Assembly (NCBI GenBank): GCA_963700955.1
Contig: CAVOZH010000008.1
Coordinates: 62,001 to 126,000, forward strand
Direction of reading: 5' to 3'
DNA length: 64,000 bases
Source: Nocardioides_C sp963700955
Lineage (GTDB): Bacteria > Actinomycetota > Actinomycetes > Propionibacteriales > Nocardioidaceae
Shown: positions 16,488 through 24,873 of the stretch, one piece after another
Numbering within the stretch: the stretch's first letter is position 1
Layout: every line of letters starts with the position of its first letter
The notes under the pieces: generated by a model
What the model was told of the DNA's origin: nothing
Databases searched by the model: none
Seen by the model: only the letters and a program-made list of their open reading frames with translations
Position numbers and translations under genes: made by a program

Positions 16488-16742
16488 GTGAGTACCCAGA
16501 TGAGCCCCGGCGCCCAGACCATCGAGCAGAAGCAGACGGTCCCGACCGACTCGGGGGACCACGAGCGCTTCTCGCACTACGTCCCGAAGGACAAGCTGAC
16601 CGAGGCGATGGTGATGGGCACGCCCGTCGTCGCCCTGTGCGGCAAGATCTGGGTGCCCAGCCGCGACCCGGAGAAGTACCCGGTCTGCCCCGAGTGCAAG
16701 GAGGCGTGGGACAACCTCCGGGACGACGAAGGCGAGGAGTGA
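16488..16742 (+). CDS. DUF3039 domain protein
   Basis: An 84-aa actinobacteria-specific protein. The core (HERFSHYVPKDKLTEAMVMG, then a CGK and a CPEC motif) matches DUF3039; the three cysteines could bind a metal. The function is unknown. It precedes a helicase gene by 45 bp, a neighbourhood often seen for this family, so a nucleic-acid role is possible but unproven. Confidence 0.88.
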   Translation: MSTQMSPGAQTIEQKQTVPTDSGDHERFSHYVPKDKLTEAMVMGTPVVALCGKIWVPSRDPEKYPVCPECKEAWDNLRDDEGEE

Positions 16743-16787
16743 CCGCTCCAGCCCTCGTCCTGCTCGCACCCACCCGGAAGGAAGTTC

Positions 16788-18620
16788 GTGGCCTTCACGA
16801 ACCCCGCTGACCAGCGCGCCGTCGAGGCGCCTGGCCACCCGCCCGAGAACATCCCCGCCCCGCTGAACGACCTCCCGCCGGCGTACCCGGACCGGGCTGC
16901 GTGGGGCACCGCGACCAAGCTCCGCGCGTGGCAGTCCGCCGCGATCGAGCAGTACTTCACGAACAACCCTCGCGACTTCCTCGCCGTCGCGACACCGGGC
17001 GCCGGCAAGACGACGTTCGCGCTGACCGTCGCGGCGGAGCTGCTCTCGCGGCGGGTCGTCGAGCGGATCACCGTCATCGCCCCCACCGAGCACCTCAAGA
17101 CGCAGTGGGCCGAGGCCGCGGCACGGGTCGGCATCCCGATCGACCCGTCGTACTCCGGGAAGAAGGGGCCGACCAGCAAGGACTTCGTCGGGGTGGCGGT
17201 GACCTACGCCGGCGTCGCGACCAACCCGCTGGCGCACCGGATCCGCGTCGAGCGGTTCAAGACGCTCGTGATCCTCGACGAGGTGCACCACGCGGGTGAC
17301 GCGCTGTCGTGGGGCGAGTCGGTGCGCGAGGCGTTCGAGCCGGCGACCCGGCGGCTCGCGCTCACGGGTACTCCGTTCCGCTCCGACATCAACCCCATCC
17401 CGTTCGTGACCTACGCACCTGACACCGACGGGGTCGCGAAGAGCGTCGCGGACTTCACCTACGGCTACGCCCACGCCCTGGCGGACCACGTCGTTCGCCC
17501 GGTGCTGTTCATGGCCTACAGCGGCGAGATGCAGTGGCGTACCCGGGCCGGCGACGAGGTCGCGGCGCGGCTGGGGGAGCCGCTCACCAAGGACCTGACC
17601 GCGCAGGCGCTGCGCACGGCGCTCGACCCCGCCGGCTCCTGGATGCCGTCGGTGCTTGCCGCCGCGGACCGAAGGCTCTCGGAGGTGCGGCGGCACGTGC
17701 CGGACGCCGGTGGGCTGGTGATCGCCTCCGACCAGGACTCCGCCCGCGCGTACGCCGCTCTGCTGAAGGAGATCACCGGCACCCGCCCGGTGGTCGTGCT
17801 CTCGGACGAGAAGGCCGCCTCGTCGAGGATCGCGAAGTTCTCCGACAGCGACGACCGGTGGATGGTCGCCGTGCGGATGGTCAGCGAGGGCGTCGACGTG
17901 CCGCGCCTCGCCGTCGGCGTCTACGCCACCACGGTCTCCACCCCGTTGTTCTTCGCACAGGCGGTCGGCCGGTTCGTCCGCGCCCGCAAGCGCGGTGAGA
18001 CGGCCTCGGTGTTCCTGCCCTCGGTGCCGAACCTCCTCGGCTTCGCCTCCGAGATGGAGGTGCAGCGCGACCACGTGCTGCAGCGCAAGGTCAACGACGA
18101 GGGCGACATCTTCGCCGCCGAGGAGGACCTCCTCAACCAGGCGCAGGCGTCCGAGGCGGCGAGCGCGGAGGAGCTGGGCACCTTCGAGGCCATGGGGTCG
18201 CAGGCGACGTTCGACCGGGTCCTCTACGACGGCGGCGAGTTCGGCCACTCGGGCGAGGTCCAGGTCGGCTCCGAGGAGGAGATGGACTTCCTCGGCATCC
18301 CCGGCCTGCTCGAGCCCGACCAGGTGCGTGACCTGCTGCACTCGCGGCAGAGCGAGCGCGCGAAGCGGCAGCGGGCGACCTCGTCCACACCCGAGGACGT
18401 CACCCGTGACGTCTCCACGCACGAGCACCTCGCTGTGCTGCGCCGGGAGCTCAACGGCCTGGTCGCGGCGTGGAACCACCGCACCGGGCAGCCCCACGGC
18501 GTGACGCACGCCGCCCTCCGCCGTGAGTGCGGGGGGCCCGCGGCGGCAGTGGCCACGGCGGACCAGCTCGGCAAGCGGATCGATCGGATCCGGGAGTGGG
18601 CCGCGCGCAAGACCTCCTGA
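16788..18620 (+). CDS. DEAD/DEAH-type helicase
   Basis: A 610-aa superfamily 2 helicase. Walker A is TPGAGKT, motif II DEVHHAG, motif III-like ALTGTPFRSD, and motif VI AVGRFVRARKRGE. The C-terminal 150 residues (acidic, then basic coil-like) have no recognised domain. The protein resembles XPB/ComF-type restriction-like helicases found singly in actinobacteria. It starts at GTG with a GGAAGG site upstream and is probably transcribed with DUF3039. Confidence 0.9.
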   Translation: MAFTNPADQRAVEAPGHPPENIPAPLNDLPPAYPDRAAWGTATKLRAWQSAAIEQYFTNNPRDFLAVATPGAGKTTFALTVAAELLSRRVVERITVIAPTEHLKTQWAEAAARVGIPIDPSYSGKKGPTSKDFVGVAVTYAGVATNPLAHRIRVERFKTLVILDEVHHAGDALSWGESVREAFEPATRRLALTGTPFRSDINPIPFVTYAPDTDGVAKSVADFTYGYAHALADHVVRPVLFMAYSGEMQWRTRAGDEVAARLGEPLTKDLTAQALRTALDPAGSWMPSVLAAADRRLSEVRRHVPDAGGLVIASDQDSARAYAALLKEITGTRPVVVLSDEKAASSRIAKFSDSDDRWMVAVRMVSEGVDVPRLAVGVYATTVSTPLFFAQAVGRFVRARKRGETASVFLPSVPNLLGFASEMEVQRDHVLQRKVNDEGDIFAAEEDLLNQAQASEAASAEELGTFEAMGSQATFDRVLYDGGEFGHSGEVQVGSEEEMDFLGIPGLLEPDQVRDLLHSRQSERAKRQRATSSTPEDVTRDVSTHEHLAVLRRELNGLVAAWNHRTGQPHGVTHAALRRECGGPAAAVATADQLGKRIDRIREWAARKTS

Positions 18621-18658
18621 GGTGGCGAAAGACCGGCCAGCGGTACGCCGGGCAGGGA

Positions 18659-18664
18659 TACGCT
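18659..18664 (+). promoter_or_regulatory. -10 element for the IclR gene
   Basis: TACGCT ends 7 nt before the ATG at 18672, consistent with a leaderless transcript. Confidence 0.5.
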
Positions 18665-18671
18665 GCTCAGC

Positions 18672-19322
18672 ATGGCCGCCGAGACGTCGCAGACGCTTGA
18701 CCGTGGCCTCCGCGTCCTTCACGTTCTCGCGAGCCACCCCAACGGCCTGACCATCACCGAGCTCGCCGGGGTCGTCGGGGTCAACCGCACGGTCGTCTAC
18801 CGCCTCGTCACCACCCTGGAGCAGCACGGCTTCGCGCGGCGCGACGTCGCGGGGCGCGTCCACGTCGGGCTCGGCGTGCTCTCGCTGGCGCGAGGCCTCC
18901 AGCCGGTGCTGCGCGAGCGCGCGAACCCGGTGCTGCGCTCACTCGCCGAGGACCTCGGGGCGACCGCGCATCTGACACTGGCCGACGGTGACGAGGCGCT
19001 CGCCATCGCCGTGGTCGAGCCGAGCTGGACCGACTACCACGTGGCCTACCGAGTCGGAGCCCGTCACGCTATGGACCAGGGGGCGGCAGGACGCGCGATC
19101 CTCCTCGGACGCGACCTCGCCGCCGGGCACGAGGCGCCCGAGCCGTTCGTGCAGACCGCCGGTGAGCTGCAGCCGGGTGCGCGGGGCCTCGCCTCGCCGG
19201 TGCTGGGGATCGAGGGACTCGAGGCGTCGGTGGGCATCGTCACGCTCGGGGACATCGATGCCACGGAGGCGGGGCCGCGCGTCGCGGAAGCCGCAGCCGA
19301 GATCTCGCGCCGCCTCTCCTGA
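18672..19322 (+). CDS. IclR family transcriptional regulator
   Basis: A 216-aa regulator: N-terminal winged HTH (about residues 8-65, LTITELAGVVGVNRTVVYRL) and a C-terminal IclR effector domain (GAAGRAILLG, GLASPVLG). It is shorter than the usual 250 aa but covers both domains. IclR proteins often control aromatic catabolism; the homogentisate genes nearby and an IclR-like palindrome before hmgA make it a candidate regulator of that pathway. This link is inference. Confidence 0.9.
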   Translation: MAAETSQTLDRGLRVLHVLASHPNGLTITELAGVVGVNRTVVYRLVTTLEQHGFARRDVAGRVHVGLGVLSLARGLQPVLRERANPVLRSLAEDLGATAHLTLADGDEALAIAVVEPSWTDYHVAYRVGARHAMDQGAAGRAILLGRDLAAGHEAPEPFVQTAGELQPGARGLASPVLGIEGLEASVGIVTLGDIDATEAGPRVAEAAAEISRRLS

Positions 19323-19329
19323 CCAGCTG

Positions 19330-19576
19330 ACGCGAGAGTGCCTCACCGCCGCCTCGGCGTGCTGCTTGATGCCGAGCAGCGTCTTGCGTTCCATGATGCA
19401 CCCCGGTCCTGGCCGATCTGCACGAGCCACCTCCACTCATCCTCGGCGGGGGCCCGCACGGTCACGGCCCGCGTGGTGGTGGCCAGGGTGGGCTCGTGTC
19501 CGTCGCCTGGGTACCGGTGGCGGCGTTCCTCGGAGGTCGAGCCCCAGTGGTTGAGCCAGGGCCGGACCGGGTTCAC
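19330..19576 (-). pseudogene. SRPBCC/polyketide-cyclase-like remnant, interior deleted
   Basis: From the GTG at 19576, about 58 codons give a recognisable N-terminus of actinobacterial SRPBCC proteins (VRPWLNHWGSTSEE, RAVTVRAPAEDEWRWLVQIG). Similarity stops at about base 19400. From about 19394, in another frame, MERKTLLGIKQHAEA resembles the C-terminal helix of the same family. The middle of the beta-barrel is missing. It lies between the IclR and Lrp genes. Confidence 0.6.
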
Positions 19577-19616
19577 ACCGGGATCCGGATGGTCCGTGGA
19601 GGCGCGGGCGGTGAGG

Positions 19617-20093
19617 CTACTCGGCACGTGCTCCGCGGACAGAGACCTCGACCAGGGGGAGGACCCGGTGCCTGATCTGGGTGGCGAGGCCGATCACCGT
19701 CGACGACCGGACGATGCCCGGGTCGGAGAGTACGGCGTCGATCACGCGTTGGAGGTCGGCGTTGGAGCGCGCGACGACGCGCGCCCACATGTCCCCGGCC
19801 CCGGTGATGGTGTACGCCTCGAGCACCTCGGGGATGGTGGCGAGGTGCTCGGCGATCGCCTCGTGTCCCGAGCCCTGCCGGATCTCGAGGGTCAGGAACG
19901 CCGTGACGGGATAGCCGATGGCCTCGGGGTCCAGGACCGGTCCCCAGCCTGCGACCACGCCGGCGCGGGAGAGCTTGTCGATCCGTGCCTGCACGGTGCC
20001 GCGCGCCACGCCGAGACGACGCGAAGCCTCGAGCACGCCGATCCGCGGGTGCTCGGAGAACAGACGGAGCAAGGTGGCGTCCAGATCGTCCAT
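19617..20093 (-). CDS. Lrp/AsnC family regulator, divergent from hpd
   Basis: A 158-aa regulator: N-terminal HTH (HPRIGVLEASRRLGVARGTV) and C-terminal RAM ligand domain (GYPVTAFLTLEIRQGSGHEA, YTITGAGDMWARV). The ATG at 20093 gives the normal family length. It diverges from the 4-hydroxyphenylpyruvate dioxygenase gene with about 80 bp between starts, so it probably regulates tyrosine catabolism in response to an amino acid or aromatic acid. Confidence 0.92.
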   Translation of the reverse strand: MDDLDATLLRLFSEHPRIGVLEASRRLGVARGTVQARIDKLSRAGVVAGWGPVLDPEAIGYPVTAFLTLEIRQGSGHEAIAEHLATIPEVLEAYTITGAGDMWARVVARSNADLQRVIDAVLSDPGIVRSSTVIGLATQIRHRVLPLVEVSVRGARAE

Positions 20094-20117
20094 CTCGGAC
20101 CCTTCGGTTGGACAGTT

Positions 20118-20146
20118 TGCACAGTGTTTCGCCGTACTGTTGCACA
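20118..20146. promoter_or_regulatory. Imperfect palindrome between lrp and hpd
   Basis: TGCACAGT, a 10-nt gap, then ACTGTTGCA form an interrupted inverted repeat (TGCA...AGT / ACT...TGCA). TGCACA also recurs directly at 20141-20146. It is a plausible Lrp-type binding site over the hpd promoter. Confidence 0.5.
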
Positions 20147-20176
20147 CAATGCCGTCGCCCCACCATGCTGCGGGGC

Positions 20177-21418
20177 ATGACTGCGACCCCGACATCCTCG
20201 ACCGCGCCCTCGGGTGGACGTTCGACGGGCCTGACCTCTGACGAGCTCAAGGCCGACCTGACCCTCGAGCAGCTCAAGCAGCTCGTGGGTCTGGTCGAGT
20301 ACGACGCCAGCTCAGACCCGTTCCCGGTGACCGCGATGGACTCGGTCGGGTTCGTCGTCGGCAACGCGACCCAGACCGCGACGTTCTACCAGCTCGCGCT
20401 GGGCATGGACCTCGAGGCGTACCGCGGCCCGGAGAACGGGTGCCGCGACTCCAAGAGCTACGTGCTCCGCTCGGGTTCCGCGCGCTTCGTGTTCACCGGC
20501 GGTGTGACGCCGGACAGCCCCGTGCTCGACCACCACCGCAAGCACGGCGACGGCGTGGTCGACCTCGCCCTCGAGGTGCCCGACGTGGACAAGTGCGTCG
20601 AGCACGCCCGGGCCATGGGCGCGAAGATCCTCGACGAGCCCCACGACGTCAGCGACGAGCACGGCACCGTCCGGATGGCCGCGATCGCGACGTACGGCGA
20701 GACCCGGCACAGCCTGGTGGACCGCTCGCGCTACAACGGTCCCTACCTCCCCGGCTACGTGGCGAAGCAGACCACGGTCAGCCGCGCGGATGGCCACCCC
20801 AAGCGCCTGTTCCAAGCCGTCGACCACTGCGTCGGCAACGTCGAGCTCGGCCGGATGGACGAGTGGGTCGAGTTCTACAACAAGGTCATGGGCTTCACGA
20901 ACATGGCTGAGTTCATCGGCGACGACATCGCCACCGACTACTCCGCGCTGATGTCGAAGGTGGTCGCGAGCGGCAACCACCGCGTGAAGTTCCCCCTCAA
21001 CGAGCCGGCGATCGCGAAGAAGAAGTCGCAGATCGACGAGTACCTCGAGTTCTACGACGGAGCCGGCTGCCAGCACATCGCGCTCGCGACCAACGACATC
21101 CTGCGCAGCGTCGACATCCTTCGGGACAACGGCATCGAGTTCCTCGACACCCCCGACTCCTACTACGACGACCCGGAGCTGCGTGAGCGGATCGGGAAGG
21201 TCCGGGTGCCGATCGAGGAGCTGAAGAAGCGCAGGATCCTGGTCGACCGTGACGAGGACGGCTACCTGCTGCAGATCTTCACCAAGCCGATGGGCGACCG
21301 TCCGACGGTCTTCTACGAGTTCATCGAGCGGCACGGCTCGCTCGGCTTCGGCAAGGGCAACTTCAAGGCGCTCTTCGAGGCGATCGAGCGCGAGCAGGAA
21401 GCCCGCGGGAACCTCTGA
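20177..21418 (+). CDS. hpd: 4-Hydroxyphenylpyruvate dioxygenase
   Basis: A 413-aa Fe(II) enzyme converting 4-hydroxyphenylpyruvate to homogentisate. Two VOC halves are seen. Metal ligands are expected in FQAVDHCVGNV (His), CQHIALAT (His) and FYEFIER (Glu), and FTKP with FGKGNFKALFEAIE are the conserved C-terminal signatures. An alternative ATG at 20165 adds four residues. The later pathway genes fahA and hmgA lie 4.5-7 kb downstream rather than adjacent. A long hairpin ends the transcript. Confidence 0.95.
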   Translation: MTATPTSSTAPSGGRSTGLTSDELKADLTLEQLKQLVGLVEYDASSDPFPVTAMDSVGFVVGNATQTATFYQLALGMDLEAYRGPENGCRDSKSYVLRSGSARFVFTGGVTPDSPVLDHHRKHGDGVVDLALEVPDVDKCVEHARAMGAKILDEPHDVSDEHGTVRMAAIATYGETRHSLVDRSRYNGPYLPGYVAKQTTVSRADGHPKRLFQAVDHCVGNVELGRMDEWVEFYNKVMGFTNMAEFIGDDIATDYSALMSKVVASGNHRVKFPLNEPAIAKKKSQIDEYLEFYDGAGCQHIALATNDILRSVDILRDNGIEFLDTPDSYYDDPELRERIGKVRVPIEELKKRRILVDRDEDGYLLQIFTKPMGDRPTVFYEFIERHGSLGFGKGNFKALFEAIEREQEARGNL

Positions 21419-21446
21419 CCTGCCGGTTACCTGCGCCGGCAAGTAA

Positions 21447-21506
21447 CGCGGGGTTATGGACGGTTCACAAGCGGTATGACGCCTTCGAACCGTCCATAAC
21501 ACCGCG
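21447..21506. terminator. Long hairpin between convergent hpd and amidotransferase genes
   Basis: A perfect 14-bp stem (GTTATGGACGGTTC at 21453-21466 with its complement at 21487-21500), extended by 5 bp after one mismatch; 20-nt loop. Confidence 0.75.
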
Positions 21507-21519
21507 CAAGTGAAATCCC

Positions 21520-22248
21520 TCAGGCGTAGCGGGCGGCGAAGTTCGCCAGGATCCTCGGCGGCTCGGTGACCTTGGTGCCGTCGAGCCGGGCGACGAGGTC
21601 GTCGAGCTCCTGAGGCGGGAAGTACCCGTAGTGCTGGTAGACGTGCACCCGGGTGATGATTCCGGCTCGGTCGAGCTCGGGGTGGAACTGGGTGGCGTAG
21701 AGGTTCTGCTTGACCCGGAACATCTGCACCGGGCACGTCGCCGATCCCGCGAGCAGCGTTGCGGTGGCGGGCAGCACCGAACAGGCCTCCTTGTGGCCGA
21801 CGTAGGCCTCGAACGCGTCGGGAACCCCCTCGAGCAGGGGGTCGGCCCTGCCCTCGTCGGTGAGACTCACCTCGACAGGGCCGATCGGCTCGGCGTACCG
21901 CCTGTCGATCACGCCGCCCTGGTGGACGCCGAGGGTGCCGACTCCGTAGCAGGCGCCCATGAACGGGAAGTCGCGCGCCACGATCTCGTCGAGCAGCGCG
22001 GCCACCTCTTGCTCGACCCGCTGCTGGACGGTCGACTTCGTCTCCGGCGGGTCGCTGGAGTTGAAAGGGCCGCCACCGATGAACACCCCGGCGTAGTCGT
22101 CGAGGTCGATCCGCGGCAGCGGGCCCGCCTCCATCCGCACGCGCACGAGGTGCCTGGGGGAGAGGCCGGTCTCGCGGAGGAACGCGACGTACTCGTCGTC
22201 CGCCGCGAGGTCCTCCCCTCGCGAGGAGAGCAGCAGGAACGGCTTCAC
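21520..22248 (-). CDS. Class I glutamine amidotransferase-like protein
   Basis: A 242-aa protein with a GuaA-type triad: nucleophile Cys100 in MGACYGVGTL, and the His-Glu pair in TQFHPELD. It stands alone without a synthetase domain, like the stand-alone amidotransferases of unknown substrate (sometimes acting on gamma-glutamyl compounds). It is 45 bp downstream of the ABC importer genes on the same strand and could be the last gene of that operon. Confidence 0.87.
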   Translation of the reverse strand: MKPFLLLSSRGEDLAADDEYVAFLRETGLSPRHLVRVRMEAGPLPRIDLDDYAGVFIGGGPFNSSDPPETKSTVQQRVEQEVAALLDEIVARDFPFMGACYGVGTLGVHQGGVIDRRYAEPIGPVEVSLTDEGRADPLLEGVPDAFEAYVGHKEACSVLPATATLLAGSATCPVQMFRVKQNLYATQFHPELDRAGIITRVHVYQHYGYFPPQELDDLVARLDGTKVTEPPRILANFAARYA

Positions 22249-22272
22249 GGGTTGATCGTAGGCCGGAGCTGT

Positions 22273-22306
22273 GAGCTCAGAGCGCCTTGGAGCTCAGAGC
22301 ACCTTG
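22273..22306. repeat. 17-bp tandem duplication at the ABC ATPase stop codon
   Basis: Two 17-bp units (22273-22289 and 22290-22306) differ at one base. The second unit holds the stop of the ATPase gene and the first is a non-coding copy, so this looks like a recent slippage duplication. Confidence 0.85.
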
Positions 22307-23034
22307 GAGAGGAACAGTTGCGTCCGCTCGTGCTGCGGGTTCGCGAGCACCTCGGTCGGGATGCCCTCCTCGACGATCACGCCGTCGTCCATGAACACGA
22401 GCTTGTCCCCGACCTCGCGGGCGAAGCCCATCTCGTGCGTGACCACCATCATCGTCATGCCCTCGTGGGCGAGGTCCTTCATCACCGCGAGCACGTCGCC
22501 CACGAGCTCGGGGTCGAGGGCGCTGGTGGGCTCGTCGAAGAGCATCATGTCGGGGTCCATCGACAACGCCCTCGCGATCGCGACGCGCTGCTGCTGGCCA
22601 CCCGACAGGTGAGCGGGGTAGGCGTCCTCCTTGTCCCGGAGTCCCACCTTCTCGAGGTTGGTCCGGGCGATCTTGACGGCCTCGTCCTTGCTGCGCTTGC
22701 GCACCCGGCGCTGGGCCAGTGTCAGGTTGTTCATGACGCTCAAGTGCGGGAACAGGTTGAACGACTGGAACACGATGCCGATCCGGGACCGGACCGCGTC
22801 GATGTCGGTCTCCGGGTCGGTGATGTCGATTCCCTCGACCACGATCTTGCCCGAGTTGGGGGCCTCGAGCAGGTTCACGCAGCGCAGCAGGGTCGACTTG
22901 CCCGATCCGGAGGGACCGATCACGCAGACGACCTGCCCGTGGTCGACATGGAAGTCGATGCCCTTGAGCACCTCGTTGTCTCCGAAGTACTTGTGGAGGT
23001 CCTGTACGTCGATGGCAGCAGTCACGGCGCTCAC
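22294..23034 (-). CDS. Polar amino acid ABC transporter ATP-binding protein
   Basis: A 246-aa GlnQ-type ATPase. Walker A GPSGSGKST, signature LSGGQQQRVAIARAL, Walker B MLFDEPTSALD and the H-loop VVTHEMGFA are all intact. It overlaps the permease gene by 4 nt. Together with the permease and binding lipoprotein it forms a complete polar amino-acid importer; the substrate is not determined by sequence. Confidence 0.95.
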   Translation of the reverse strand: MSAVTAAIDVQDLHKYFGDNEVLKGIDFHVDHGQVVCVIGPSGSGKSTLLRCVNLLEAPNSGKIVVEGIDITDPETDIDAVRSRIGIVFQSFNLFPHLSVMNNLTLAQRRVRKRSKDEAVKIARTNLEKVGLRDKEDAYPAHLSGGQQQRVAIARALSMDPDMMLFDEPTSALDPELVGDVLAVMKDLAHEGMTMMVVTHEMGFAREVGDKLVFMDDGVIVEEGIPTEVLANPQHERTQLFLSKVL

Positions 23035-23816
23035 CTGGCCCTCTGGGTACGCCGCTCGAGCCGCGCGACGAGGCGGGTCAGCGGGAGCGTGATGATCAGG
23101 TAGACGGCTGCCGCCGCCACGAGCGGCGAGGAGTTCTGGGTGCTGCTCATGGCGTCTCTCGAGAAGGTGGTCAGCTCACGCTCGCTCGCGGCGAGTCCGA
23201 TCACGAAGAGCAGCGAGGTGTCCTTGATCAGGATCACCAGCTCATTGGTCAGCGGCGGTATCACGATCCGGAACGCCTGCGGAAGCACGACCGAGATGGT
23301 TGTCCAGCTGCCGTTCATGCCGAGCGACCGCGCCGCCTCGCTCTGCCCCTTCGGCACAGCCTGGATGCCGGCCCGGATGGTCTCGGCCATGTAGGCCGCG
23401 GACACGATGATCAGCGCGATGACACCGGCGCCCACGGTGCCACCCGGGGGGCGCCAGTTGAACGCGATCGGCACGGCGAAGCCGAAGCCGATGATCACGA
23501 CCAGGGCAGGCAGCCCGCGGAACAACTCGATGTAACCGGTCGCGAGCCAGCGGTACGGCGCCACAGGAGACAGCTTCATCAACGCGAGCACCAGCGCGAA
23601 CACGAGGCCACCGACGAACGCGATGATGGTGTACACGATCGTGTTCTTCGCCGCCACCGTGATGATCTCGGGCCACAGGCTCTTCAGCACTGCCGTGTCG
23701 AAGAAGTTCTCCTTGATCGCCGACCAGTCGGCAAGCAGGATCATGGCGCCGAGGATTGCTACCAGGACTACGTACAGGACGCCCCGGTTGACCTTGGTGC
23801 GTGTCGTCCGTCTCAC
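23031..23816 (-). CDS. Polar amino acid ABC transporter permease
   Basis: A 261-aa inner-membrane protein with about five hydrophobic segments and the HisM/GlnP-type loop (EAARSLGMNGSWTTISVVLP) that contacts the ATPase. It lies 28 bp after the binding-protein gene and overlaps the ATPase gene by 4 nt. A single permease gene implies a homodimeric channel. Confidence 0.95.
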   Translation of the reverse strand: MRRTTRTKVNRGVLYVVLVAILGAMILLADWSAIKENFFDTAVLKSLWPEIITVAAKNTIVYTIIAFVGGLVFALVLALMKLSPVAPYRWLATGYIELFRGLPALVVIIGFGFAVPIAFNWRPPGGTVGAGVIALIIVSAAYMAETIRAGIQAVPKGQSEAARSLGMNGSWTTISVVLPQAFRIVIPPLTNELVILIKDTSLLFVIGLAASERELTTFSRDAMSSTQNSSPLVAAAAVYLIITLPLTRLVARLERRTQRAR

Positions 23817-23844
23817 GGCATTCTCCTATCGCTCGAGAATCCGC

Positions 23845-24630
23845 TTACTTGGTGGAGAAGTACTTGTCGTAGATCGTGTTGTAGGTGCCGTTGTCACGCA
23901 GTTTCTGCAGCTGCTTGTTGATGTCCTTGAGCAGGGTCTCTGACCCCTTCTCGCGGACTGCGAAGCCGTACTTCTCGCCCGTGGCGTACTTCTGGACGAT
24001 CTTGAACTGGCCACCCTCGGTGTGCTTGAGGTTGACCGGCAGGTCCTGCAGGAGAGCGTCGACCTGGCCGGCCTTGATGGCAGGGAACATCTCCGCGTCA
24101 CTCGGGAAGGAGACGATGTCGGCCTTGGGAGCGTGCTCCTCCGTGTAGGTCTTGCCCGTCGTGCCCTGCTGGACACCGACCTTCTTGCCGGCGAGGTCGT
24201 CGATCGTCTTGATGTCCGAACCCGTCGGCACCAGCAGTGACTGCTCGGAGTCGTAGTAGGGGGCGGAGAAGTCGACGTTCTTCTCCCGCTCGGGGGTGAT
24301 CGTCATCGCCGAAGCAACCATGTCGCACTGCGACGAGTTGAGCGACAGGCCGCTCTGCAGACCGTCGAAGGAGGAGTCCTTGAGGACGACCTTCAGGCCC
24401 ATGCCCTTGGCGATGGCGTTGACGAGTTCACCGTCGAAGCCGGTGAACGCGTTGCCCTGCTGCATGTCGAACGGCTCGTAGGGGACGTCCGAGCAGACGG
24501 TCAGGGTTCCCGACTGGATCAGCCCGAGATCGCCGGAGGTGCCCGAGTTGCCACCACCACAGCCAGAGAGTGCAGCGGCAAGGAGCAGAGCACCGGCCGC
24601 GTAGATGGTCTTCAGTCCTCGAGTTCTCAT
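23845..24630 (-). CDS. Amino acid ABC transporter substrate-binding lipoprotein
   Basis: A 261-aa family 3 solute-binding protein. The lipobox LSGC places the lipid on Cys24. The ligand-binding core is visible (GTLTVCSDVPYEPFDMQQGN, FDGELVNAIAKGMGL, VGVQQGTTGKTY). It is first in the operon. TACGCT on the minus strand (24643-24638) ends 7 nt before the ATG, suggesting a leaderless message. Confidence 0.94.
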   Translation of the reverse strand: MRTRGLKTIYAAGALLLAAALSGCGGGNSGTSGDLGLIQSGTLTVCSDVPYEPFDMQQGNAFTGFDGELVNAIAKGMGLKVVLKDSSFDGLQSGLSLNSSQCDMVASAMTITPEREKNVDFSAPYYDSEQSLLVPTGSDIKTIDDLAGKKVGVQQGTTGKTYTEEHAPKADIVSFPSDAEMFPAIKAGQVDALLQDLPVNLKHTEGGQFKIVQKYATGEKYGFAVREKGSETLLKDINKQLQKLRDNGTYNTIYDKYFSTK

Positions 24631-24637
24631 AAACGGC

Positions 24638-24643
24638 AGCGTA
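24638..24643 (-). promoter_or_regulatory. -10 element of the amino acid ABC operon
   Basis: TACGCT on the minus strand, 7 nt before the ATG at 24630. Confidence 0.5.
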
Positions 24644-24873
24644 GACCGTCGGAGACATCCTTCTCGACTCCCATATTCGGGACCGTCGACCAGCGCCGTC
24701 GTGACCGCACGTCTTCAGCCGATTTGCCACCTGTCATCGTCCGAGAATGTCGGCAAAGAAATTGCCGGAAACCGTTCAACAACTCTGTCCATCCGGCGAA
24801 GCGCGTTGCATCCTTGGGAGGTCACATCCCGTCGGCCCTAGCCCCCGGCCAACGGAACAGGGGAGATGAACAC

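Noticed and set aside
16473..18863. 796-aa minus-strand open frame opposite the helicase
   Set aside because: Shadow frame; the helicase motifs on the plus strand explain the region.
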